In this document: positions 1 to 6,933 of the stretch, piece after piece
Position numbering within the stretch: position 1 is the first letter of the stretch
How the letters are laid out: every line of letters starts with the position of its first letter
Source: an uncultured Burkholderiaceae bacterium
GTDB lineage: Bacteria > Pseudomonadota > Gammaproteobacteria > Burkholderiales > Burkholderiaceae_B
Assembly: GCA_934525625.1 (NCBI GenBank)
Contig: CAKSZL010000001.1
Coordinates: 310,001-374,000, forward strand
Direction: 5' to 3'
Length of the DNA stretch: 64,000 nucleotides
Program-made: the position numbers and the translations under genes
Notes under the pieces: generated by a model
What the model saw: the letters and a program-made list of their open reading frames with translations, nothing else
The model's database searches: none
Told to the model about the DNA's origin: nothing

Positions 1-551
1 GCCTGCGACTCAAGCTGCTCGCGCCCGCTGGTGCCGAAGGCCGAATCCGAGTTCAGCAGCGCGATACGCTCTATGCCCTTTTTCTTCATGTCGCGTAGCA
101 TCACCTGCTGCACCAGGGTGTCCGTCAGCGGCGCCAGGAATATCCATGGCTTCTTTTCGACCGGCAGCACGATGCCGCGCGAGCCGCCGTTGGAAACCAT
201 GGCGATGCCGGCGCGCTGCACCATGTCGAGCACGGCATACGAAGAGCCGGTGTTCATGGGTCCCACCAGGGCCAGGATCTCTTTGTTGCCGGTCAGGCGC
301 TTGACGGCGGACACCGTCTGCGTGTTGTCGCTTTCGGAGTTGATGTTGACCAGTTCCAGCTTCTTGCCGTTGATGCCCCCGGCCTGGTTGATCTGGTCGA
401 CGGCCAGTTGCGCGCCTTCCAGGCCCGGCTGCCCCAAAGAGGCCACCGTTCCCGAAGTTTCCAGCAGGCCGCCTATTTTCAGGGTCTGCGCGTAGGCGGT
501 CGTTGCGCCCATCAGGGCGCAGGCAAAACATGCAAATAATAGTTTTCTCAT
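1..551 (-). CDS. LIV-type ABC transporter periplasmic binding protein (C-terminus cut off by window edge)
   Basis: The visible 183 residues begin with a Sec signal peptide (MRKLLFACFACALMGATTAYA, cleavage near residue 21) followed by QTLKIGGLLETSG, the usual opening of a type I periplasmic binding fold of the LivK/branched-chain amino acid family. GxxN and VGPMNTG segments typical of the first lobe follow. The gene is the last of an operon with livGF, livM, livH and a Rieske oxygenase upstream, so it probably captures an aromatic acid rather than an amino acid (inference). It lies 79 bp after the livGF stop. The 3' end is outside the window. The ORF on the opposite strand here is a shadow. 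Confidence 0.9.
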   Translation of the reverse strand, partial: MRKLLFACFACALMGATTAYAQTLKIGGLLETSGTVASLGQPGLEGAQLAVDQINQAGGINGKKLELVNINSESDNTQTVSAVKRLTGNKEILALVGPMNTGSSYAVLDMVQRAGIAMVSNGGSRGIVLPVEKKPWIFLAPLTDTLVQQVMLRDMKKKGIERIALLNSDSAFGTSGREQLESQ

Positions 552-630
552 GTTCGTTCCTTGATGTGTGAAAAATCGCTTTCCTGCCTGTGTTGCAAAG
601 CCGGCCGGCCGCTTGCCCGCCTTACCCGGC

Positions 631-2259
631 TCATGAAGCCAGCCTGATGCGCGGCGCTTCGGCCATGTCGAAATCTCCGCCGCCCAGATAGGCTTGGAGG
701 ATGTCCGCGTCGTTGAGCAAGGTCATGGCGTCGCCGCAGCTCATGATCTGCCCCGAAGCCAGCACGTAGCCCCGGTCGGCGATTTCCAGCGCCGCCCTGG
801 CGTTCTGCTCGACCAGCAAAATGGTGACGCCCTGCTCGCGCAGCTCGACCAGCGCCCGCATGATGTCGGCCACGATCTGCGGGGCGATGCCCAGCGAGGG
901 TTCGTCCAGCATCAGCAGCTTGGGCTCGGCCATCAAGGCCCGGCCTATCGCCAGCATCTGCGCCTGCCCGCCGCTCAGCGTGCCGGCCATCTGGTCCTTG
1001 CGTTCGCGCAGTATCGGAAACAGCCCGTAGACGAACTCCAGGCGCTGATTCAGCTTGGCGTCTCCCGAGCGCCCGCTCAGCAGTTGCTTCCACCAGGCGT
1101 CCTTGCCGAATATGGGCTGGCGCCCCAGCAGCAGGTTGTCCAGTACCGTCATGGCGGCGAACAGTTCGCGGCCTTCGGGCACCAGGCTGACGCCTTGCTG
1201 CACGACGGAGTCGGCCGGCAGCTGGCGCAAGTCTTGACCCTGGAATTCGAGCGCGGCCGCCGTGGGCTGCACGATCTTGGAAATGCTTTTCAGCAGCGTG
1301 CTCTTGCCCGCGCCGTTGGCGCCGACCAGCGCGACGATCTCGCCTTCCTGCACCTCCAGCGATACGTTGCTCAAGGCCGACACGCCGTTATAGGCCGCCG
1401 ACAAATCCTGCATGACCAGGAATTTGCGCGCCTTGATGCCGCTGACGGCCTGGAAACGCTTCAAGTCGCGCTTGGGCTTGCCGCCCGCGTCGTCCGCCAC
1501 GCCCAGGTAGGCGGCGATGACGGCCGGGTCCTTGCGCACGTCTTCGGGGCGGCCGTCGGCGATCAGGTAGCCGCGGTCCAAAACCATCAGCCGGCGCGCC
1601 ACGCTGCTGACCAGATCCATGTCGTGCTCGATGAACAGAATGGTCTTGCCGGACTCGGCAATCGATTGGATGACGTGGGCCAGATGGCGCTTTTCGATTT
1701 CGTTCAGGCCCGCGCCCGGCTCGTCCAGAAGCAGCAGCGAGGCATCGGTGGCCATGGAGCGCGCAATCGCCAGCAGGCGCTGCTGCCCGGCCGAAAGCAC
1801 GCCCGCCGGCATGTCGGCCTGCTCCCACAAGCTCACTTGCCGCAACAGCGTTTCCGCCTTGGCGGAGAGTTCGTCCAGCACCGACCGGGACTTGCGCGCA
1901 TGGGCCAGCGCCGACAGCCAGCTCAGGCCCGACGAGGCCACGCCGCCGGCCATCACGTTCTCGCGCACGGTCAGGGCGCGCACGACCTCGCCCGCCTGGA
2001 AGGTGCGCGCAATGCCCTTGAGGTTGACGCGATAACCGGGCACCCGCGTGATGTCCTCGCCCCGGAAACGTATCGTCCCCGTCTGGGCCAGGCATGGGTT
2101 GGAGATGGCGCTGAGCAAGGTCGTCTTGCCCGCGCCGTTGGGGCCTATCAAGGCCACCAGTTCGCCTTCGCCGATGTTCAGGCTGACGTCGTTGAGCGCC
2201 CTGATGCCGCCGAAGTGAACGTTGACGCCCTGCACGGACAGTATGGTGGATGCGCTCAT
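631..2259 (-). CDS. Fused LivG-LivF ABC transporter ATPase (two ATP-binding cassettes in one protein)
   Basis: This 542 aa protein carries two complete ABC ATPase domains that are normally separate polypeptides. Domain 1 (about residues 5-255, LivG-like) has Walker A GPNGAGKTT at 39-47, signature LSAGQQ at 155-160 and Walker B LLLLDEP near 175. Domain 2 (about 280-535, LivF-like) has GANGAGKST at 313-321, LSGGQ at 428-432 and LLMLDEP near 448. A lysine-rich linker (about 256-280) joins them without a stop. The start ATG overlaps the livM stop (ATGA), which argues against the longer open frame reaching 2826. It should energise the LivH/LivM permease. Both cassettes look catalytically intact, although signature 1 is LSAGQ rather than LSGGQ. 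Confidence 0.92.
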   Translation of the reverse strand: MSASTILSVQGVNVHFGGIRALNDVSLNIGEGELVALIGPNGAGKTTLLSAISNPCLAQTGTIRFRGEDITRVPGYRVNLKGIARTFQAGEVVRALTVRENVMAGGVASSGLSWLSALAHARKSRSVLDELSAKAETLLRQVSLWEQADMPAGVLSAGQQRLLAIARSMATDASLLLLDEPGAGLNEIEKRHLAHVIQSIAESGKTILFIEHDMDLVSSVARRLMVLDRGYLIADGRPEDVRKDPAVIAAYLGVADDAGGKPKRDLKRFQAVSGIKARKFLVMQDLSAAYNGVSALSNVSLEVQEGEIVALVGANGAGKSTLLKSISKIVQPTAAALEFQGQDLRQLPADSVVQQGVSLVPEGRELFAAMTVLDNLLLGRQPIFGKDAWWKQLLSGRSGDAKLNQRLEFVYGLFPILRERKDQMAGTLSGGQAQMLAIGRALMAEPKLLMLDEPSLGIAPQIVADIMRALVELREQGVTILLVEQNARAALEIADRGYVLASGQIMSCGDAMTLLNDADILQAYLGGGDFDMAEAPRIRLAS

Positions 2260-3197
2260 GACTGGCCTCCTCGAACCGCCAGCGGCTTCTTGAACGGCGC
2301 TCGCCGGAAGCGTTGCAGCAGGCCGTTGGGGCAATACAGAATCACGCCCACCAGCAGAATGCCGAAGACGACGATGTCGTAGCTGCCCAGCGGCTTGAGC
2401 AGCTCGCCCAGCAACGTGACGAACAGCACGCCGAAGACGACGCCCCAGATTTGCGCAAAGCCGCCTATGGCCACCATCAGCAGCAGCTTGATCGAGAAGC
2501 CGACGTCGAAGGGGCCGGGGCTGAGATAGCCGATGTAGTGCGCATAGATGGCGCCGGAGGCGGCGGCGAACACGCCGCTGAGCACCAGAATCGCCTGCTT
2601 GATGCCGGGCACGTTCACCCCCAGCGAAGCCGCCGCCCTTTCGCTTTCGCCCACTGTGCGTATCGACAAGCCCATGCCCGAACGGATGAGGTTGTCCGAG
2701 CAATGCAGCCCCACCAGGCAGGCCAGCCAGATCACCGGCAGTATCTGCGTGCTCGTCACCAGTTCCAGGCCGAAGAGCGTCAAGGGAGGCACGCTCGTCA
2801 AGCCGTTGGGGCCGCCGGTGAGCCAATGCATTTCGACCAGGCCGATGTGCACGATGATGCCCAGGCCCAGCGTGGCCATGGCGAGCAAGTGGCCGTGCAG
2901 CCGGAACACCAGCCAGCCTATGCCTTTACAGACGATGCCGACCAGCGCCATGGCGATCACGATGGACAGCCAAGGGTTGATGCCCAGGCGCATGCTCAGC
3001 AGCGCCGAGCCGTAGGCGCCCAGCCCGTAGAAGGCCGCATGGCCCAGCGATATCTGGCCGGTATAGCCCCATAGCAGGGCCAGCCCCAGGGCCGGCAGGC
3101 TGTACAGGCCGACGACCACCGCCAGGTTGATCAGATAGTCCGAACCGGAGAAACAGACCGCCGCCAGCACGATAACCAAAGATAGATAACGCATCAT
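2256..3197 (-). CDS. livM: LIV-type ABC transporter permease LivM
   Basis: This 313 aa, strongly hydrophobic protein has about nine membrane segments. It carries the LivM hallmark GYTGQISLGHAAFYGLGAY near residues 44-62 and the conserved cytoplasmic loop containing VGESERAAASLGVN. It forms the inner-membrane channel with LivH. Its stop overlaps the start of the fused LivG-LivF ATPase by 4 bp, and its start lies 1 bp after the livH stop, so the genes are translationally coupled. Family membership is clear. The substrate is unknown, and the Rieske oxygenase at the head of the operon suggests an aromatic compound (inference). Confidence 0.92.
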   Translation of the reverse strand: MMRYLSLVIVLAAVCFSGSDYLINLAVVVGLYSLPALGLALLWGYTGQISLGHAAFYGLGAYGSALLSMRLGINPWLSIVIAMALVGIVCKGIGWLVFRLHGHLLAMATLGLGIIVHIGLVEMHWLTGGPNGLTSVPPLTLFGLELVTSTQILPVIWLACLVGLHCSDNLIRSGMGLSIRTVGESERAAASLGVNVPGIKQAILVLSGVFAAASGAIYAHYIGYLSPGPFDVGFSIKLLLMVAIGGFAQIWGVVFGVLFVTLLGELLKPLGSYDIVVFGILLVGVILYCPNGLLQRFRRAPFKKPLAVRGGQS

Positions 3198-3198
3198 G

Positions 3199-4071
3199 TC
3201 AGCGCCTCCCGCTCTTCAAAGCCCCGAACAGCCCTTCCGGACGGAAGAACAGGAAAGCAAGCAGCAGCACGAACGCGATGGCGTCCTTGTAGCCGGAACT
3301 GAGCAAGCCGGTGGAGAATGCCTCCAGCACGCCCAGCAACAAGCCGCCCACGGCCACGCCCACCGGATTGCCGATGCCGCCGATGATGCACGCCACGAAG
3401 CCCTTGATGCCCAGCGTCAGCCCGCCGTTGTATTGCGTCAGCGCGATGGGCGCCACGATGATGCCGGCCAGCGCGCCCAGCGAGCCGCTGAGCACGAAGC
3501 TCATGGTGCTCAGCGTGCGGGTGCGCACGCCTATCAGGCGCGCCGCGAAGGGGTTGAGCGACGAGGCGCGAAACAGCTTGCCCAGATAGCTGTAGCGGTA
3601 GAACAGGTTCAGGCAGAACATCACCACCGCGGCGATGCCCAGCACCCAGATGGCCTGGCTGGGCACCGTGGCGCCGCCCAGGCGCACCGGCGCGTCGCCC
3701 GAGAACGACGGCATCGGAAACGCATCGGTGCCCCAGATGACCGCCATGCTTCCCTGCAGGACGATGCCCACGCCGATGGTAATGACGATGCCGCGTATCA
3801 CGTTGTTGCCGGCCGGGCGTATCGCGAAGCGCTCGATGGCGCCGGCGATCAAACCCACCAGCGCAATCGCCAGCAAGATGGAAAGCCATAGCGGCAGCCC
3901 CGCCATCGACACGAAGGTGATCGCCAGCATCGCCCCCAGGATGGCGAAATCCCCTTGTGCGAAATTGATGATGCCCGTGGCGTTGTAGATGGCCACGAAG
4001 CCCACCCCGATCAATCCGTAGATACTGCCCGTCACCAACCCGCTCAACGCATACTGTAGTAATTCGTGCAT
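3199..4071 (-). CDS. livH: LIV-type ABC transporter permease LivH
   Basis: This 290 aa membrane protein has the LivH opening (LSGLVTGSIYGLIGVGF) and the conserved NFAQGDFAILGA motif near residues 36-47. A GIKGFVACIIGGIGNPVG stretch late in the protein corresponds to the EAA-like loop. It is the second permease subunit of the LIV system. The start ATG at 4071 follows a strong GGAGG ribosome binding site 5 nt upstream. It lies 13 bp after the unknown 203 aa gene and directly before livM, in one operon. Length is normal for the family (about 290 aa). Confidence 0.92.
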   Translation of the reverse strand: MHELLQYALSGLVTGSIYGLIGVGFVAIYNATGIINFAQGDFAILGAMLAITFVSMAGLPLWLSILLAIALVGLIAGAIERFAIRPAGNNVIRGIVITIGVGIVLQGSMAVIWGTDAFPMPSFSGDAPVRLGGATVPSQAIWVLGIAAVVMFCLNLFYRYSYLGKLFRASSLNPFAARLIGVRTRTLSTMSFVLSGSLGALAGIIVAPIALTQYNGGLTLGIKGFVACIIGGIGNPVGVAVGGLLLGVLEAFSTGLLSSGYKDAIAFVLLLAFLFFRPEGLFGALKSGRR

Positions 4072-4084
4072 GGCAGCCTCCGTA

Positions 4085-4696
4085 TCAATCCGCGCGTTTT
4101 ATCCAGGTCTCCGAGAAAGCCAGGAAAGCCGAACTCTTGGTTTCGCCACCGCAGTTGCGCGTGACGAGCTTGCCCCGCAATGGCCGGCCGTTGATGGTGA
4201 CGGAAGCCTGCTGCGCATCGATGAAGAAACTCAGCATGTCGTGCCGCTTGGTGGGCCCCAGCTCGGCGGGCATGTTCACGGCGTAGCGGTCGCTCAGGCC
4301 TTCCCAGTTCAGGCGCACCTCCAGGTCGTTCGAGTTGATGATCTCGCTGCAAGCCGTGCGCGTATCGCCCTCGCGCCGCAGCCCCGTCAGCGGCAGGTAG
4401 CTGATCGCGCCTATGCCCGGCGACACCTTGAAGGCCGCGAAGTTGGAGAAGAACTCGGCCACCAGGTAGCGCGCCAATTCCTCGTTGTCGCAAATACAGA
4501 AGTTGTCCACGTCCGGCCGGCCCTTGGCGACGTTGGGCTCGTCCAGCACCACCACGCCGCTGCCCATGCCGTGCGGCGAATAGACCACGCGGTAAAAGCA
4601 CATCAGCCCGCTCCAGGGGCCGTTGGGGTCCTCCTTCAGATAGATGCCGGGGTTCTCTCCGGACCAGTCCACTTCGCCCTTGAAAATCGGATGCAT
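4085..4696 (-). CDS. Protein of unknown function between a Rieske oxygenase and a LIV transporter
   Basis: I do not recognise this 203 aa soluble protein. It has no signal peptide or membrane segment, is acidic and rich in aromatic residues, and has scattered cysteines (for example NFCICDNEE near residue 65 and RNCGGETKS near 185) that do not form an obvious metal site. The start is well set by AGAAGGAGAAAGGT just before ATG. It sits 67 bp downstream of the Rieske oxygenase and 13 bp upstream of livH, so it is probably co-expressed with substrate uptake and ring hydroxylation. It could be a small subunit, a substrate carrier or an isomerase-like enzyme. Nothing in the sequence decides. Confidence 0.75.
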   Translation of the reverse strand: MHPIFKGEVDWSGENPGIYLKEDPNGPWSGLMCFYRVVYSPHGMGSGVVVLDEPNVAKGRPDVDNFCICDNEELARYLVAEFFSNFAAFKVSPGIGAISYLPLTGLRREGDTRTACSEIINSNDLEVRLNWEGLSDRYAVNMPAELGPTKRHDMLSFFIDAQQASVTINGRPLRGKLVTRNCGGETKSSAFLAFSETWIKRAD

Positions 4697-4763
4697 ACCT
4701 TTCTCCTTCTGTGTTTCGATGGCTGTCTTCGTGTTCAGTGCGATGCCAGGTCAGGCGTGCCGC

Positions 4764-6125
4764 TCAAGCGTTTTGCAAACTCGTCAGGCTGCGCACCATG
4801 TCGTCGACCTTGCGCTTGACGCCCGCGCGCCGCTGCGCGTCGCCGCCGTAGCCCTGCTCCAGGACGATGTCCGTAATGCCGCGTCCCACCTGCTCCAGCA
4901 CCTCGCGGTCGTCGCGGCCGTCAATGGGGGGAACGGACACCACCGTGTCGTGGCAATAGGTGGACGCCTGCGCCGGCGGCCTGTCGGCGGCCGTGGGATA
5001 CGCGGGGTCTTTCTTCATCTTCTCTATCTGCATGCGCAGCAGGCGACGCAGCAGGCCCACGCCCTTGTCGCAGACGGTAAGGTGCTCCTGCGCATGGATG
5101 GCGATGGGGCCTTGCGACACCTGCGCATCGAAGTCGCCGGGCAAGCGCTGCCTGTCTTCGTATTCACGCCCGGCGCCCTGCCCGAAGAAGTCCACGCTTT
5201 CCAGGCCTATCTGGCTTTCGTCGGCCATGCCGCGCGGGTCGACCTCGGGGTGCATGTGACGCCAGCCGATGATCTTGCAGGTGGTGTTGTCCACCGGCGT
5301 GGTCCAGCGCGTGATGCCGACGCGGGCGAAGCTGCGTTCGTCCTGGCCTTCTTCCCAAATGTGGCCCACCTGCGCCAGATTGGGCAGCACGATGTCGTTG
5401 GAGCGCACCCAGATCTTGTCCTTCCAGCGCCGCGTCGTGATGTAGATCATGCCCAGCGGCGTCTCGCGGAAATCCAGCACCGGCAGTTCGCCCCACGCAT
5501 CGGCAAAGTGCGAGAACGTCATGCGCGTGTGCAGGAACACCGCGTGTATCGGGTCCATGACGTTCTCGTGCACCTGCAGCCAATTGCAGGGGTAAGTCAG
5601 GCAGTAGGGCACCAGGCGGTCGCCCTCGAAATCGTAGCTGTCGAAAATGGGAAAGTCGGGAATGGATTCGGGCGGCCCGAAGTAACCGAAGATAAGGCCC
5701 TTGAATTCCTTGACCGGATAAGCGGGATGGCACAGGCGGTTCTTCAGCGTGCTTTCGGGCGGATCTCCCGGCGTCTCCAGCACCGCGCCCTCCACGCTGA
5801 ACTCCCAGCCGTGATAGCAGCAGCGAATACCGCGCGGCGTACAGATGCCGAATTCCAGCGACGAGCCGCGATGGCTGCAATGCTTGCCCACCAGGCCGGG
5901 CTCGCCCTCGGTGGTGCGGAACAGCACGAGGTCTTCGCCGAACATCCGCACGACTTTCGGCAAGTCCTTCACCTCGCTGCTCAACGCCACCGGCTGCCAG
6001 TACCGGCGCAGCAGTTCGCCGCATTCCGAGCCTTTCTCGACGTGCGTCAACTCCGGGTCTTCCGGCGCTTGCTCGGCGTAGTAACCGCCGTAACGAGTCG
6101 TCAGAAATTGCTTCTTGATGGCCAT
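4764..6125 (-). CDS. Rieske [2Fe-2S] aromatic ring-hydroxylating oxygenase, oxygenase component
   Basis: This 453 aa protein has an N-terminal Rieske domain with C83-x-H85 and C102-x2-H105 (KHCSHRG ... CCYHGW) and a mononuclear-iron site D191-P-I-H194-x4-H199 (MDPIHAVFLH). It resembles the phthalate-dioxygenase/vanillate-demethylase type that works as a single-subunit oxygenase with a separate FMN/[2Fe-2S] reductase. No reductase gene is seen in the window. The ATG at 6125 has GGAGGAATC in front. It heads the operon that continues with the unknown 203 aa gene and the LIV transporter. The substrate cannot be told from sequence; an aromatic acid or ether is likely. Confidence 0.93.
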   Translation of the reverse strand: MAIKKQFLTTRYGGYYAEQAPEDPELTHVEKGSECGELLRRYWQPVALSSEVKDLPKVVRMFGEDLVLFRTTEGEPGLVGKHCSHRGSSLEFGICTPRGIRCCYHGWEFSVEGAVLETPGDPPESTLKNRLCHPAYPVKEFKGLIFGYFGPPESIPDFPIFDSYDFEGDRLVPYCLTYPCNWLQVHENVMDPIHAVFLHTRMTFSHFADAWGELPVLDFRETPLGMIYITTRRWKDKIWVRSNDIVLPNLAQVGHIWEEGQDERSFARVGITRWTTPVDNTTCKIIGWRHMHPEVDPRGMADESQIGLESVDFFGQGAGREYEDRQRLPGDFDAQVSQGPIAIHAQEHLTVCDKGVGLLRRLLRMQIEKMKKDPAYPTAADRPPAQASTYCHDTVVSVPPIDGRDDREVLEQVGRGITDIVLEQGYGGDAQRRAGVKRKVDDMVRSLTSLQNA

Positions 6126-6226
6126 GATTCCTCCAGACGAATACGGAATAAGCGTGTTCTCGGTCTTGTCTGGAAAAGTATCTAGGCCGTGCTAAGTAGT
6201 GTCCATTACAGTTATTTGCCAGTTGA

Positions 6227-6433
6227 GTTAGGGTGAGCCTAACGCGACTAGGTGGCGCCGCAGCATAGCCCTATCAGGATTTTCCCTGACTTGAACCATG
6301 CCTGCGCTTGCCGTAAATTGAAGGTGCTGCCGCTCTAGGCAGTCAGTTGCCCCTACTGGCAACCTCGCGCACGACATCACGTACGTGCCGCTGCCATCCC
6401 GGCAGCAAGACCCCGCCAAAAGGCGGGGTCTTT
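6227..6433 (+). ncRNA. Candidate structured RNA with serial hairpins and a terminal GC hairpin
   Basis: The gene-free stretch between a Rieske gene and mrtJ holds a run of perfect short stem-loops on the plus strand: GTTAGG/CCTAAC (6227-6243), TCAGG/CCTGA (6274-6289), CTGCC/GGCAG (6327-6342), GTTGCC/GGCAAC (6346-6363), GCACG/CGTGC (6369-6388), GCTGCC/GGCAGC just after, and a 7-bp-plus GC stem followed by TCTTT (6407-6433). The last one looks like an intrinsic terminator. No ORF with a credible start fits, and I cannot match it to a known RNA family. It could be a small RNA reading rightwards or a degenerate mobile element. Strand is inferred from the T-rich side of the terminator. Confidence 0.4.
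6407..6433. terminator. Intrinsic terminator (GACCCCGCC / GGCGGGGTC)
   Basis: A perfect inverted repeat GACCCCGCC-AAAA-GGCGGGGTC with A/T on its flanks lies 53 bp after the mrtJ stop. The T-richer side is on the plus strand (TCTTTCATT), so it could end the candidate structured RNA. On the minus strand it can also end the tannase-mrtJ transcript. Confidence 0.65.
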
Positions 6434-6485
6434 CATTATGGGCGTCGCCTGTACGAAATTCGCCACCGCGCTGGCCGAAGGATGG

Positions 6486-6923
6486 CTACGCCAGAGGCGC
6501 TGCTGCCAGATAAATCAGATTGAACAGCGCATGCACGGCCGCGCAATGCACCAAAGAGCAACCCCGTACACGCAGCCAGCCCAATGCCAACGAAGGAAAA
6601 AACGTCATCGCCGCCCAAACCGGCGGCTGCGACCACAGATGGCACAACGCGAAGACCAGGCTGGTGCCAACGACCGCCAGCGGGGCCGCGTACTTCGACC
6701 ATGCCCGGGGAATGAGCCAATCCTGCATCCATGGCTGCAAGAAACCACGAAACGCGAACTCTTCGAGCACCGGGGCCAACACGAGCAATAGCCACCAGCG
6801 CTGCACAGGGATAGACTCTCCCTGCGCAGCGCTGATGCTTGACGCTATGACGCCGACAGATGCGATCAACAGCAGCGTCAGCGCAATACGTTGGCCGGCA
6901 TAAGGCCGTAAACGCATGGCCAC
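6486..6923 (-). CDS. mrtJ: CPBP-family glutamic intramembrane protease, JDVT-CTERM sorting protease (MrtJ-like)
   Basis: This 145 aa multi-pass membrane protein carries the CPBP/Abi motifs: EExxxR as E54-E55-F-A-F-R59, a central FALCH with H95, and the C-terminal HALFN with H131 and N135. This is the short form of the family. It begins 10 bp after the stop of a gene whose product ends in a JDVT-CTERM tail, matching the known MrtJ/JDVT-CTERM pairing, in which this protease is thought to cleave within the tail and release or anchor the target. The start is GTG (6923); the ATG at 6917 is an alternative two codons in. Neither has a strong ribosome binding site, which fits translational coupling to the tannase gene. 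Confidence 0.8.
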   Translation of the reverse strand: MAMRLRPYAGQRIALTLLLIASVGVIASSISAAQGESIPVQRWWLLLVLAPVLEEFAFRGFLQPWMQDWLIPRAWSKYAAPLAVVGTSLVFALCHLWSQPPVWAAMTFFPSLALGWLRVRGCSLVHCAAVHALFNLIYLAAAPLA

Positions 6924-6933
6924 GGGTGAACGT

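Noticed and set aside
2260..2826. N-terminal extension of the LivG-LivF frame up to 2826
   Set aside because: It lies inside livM in another frame; the ATGA overlap with livM sets the start at 2259.
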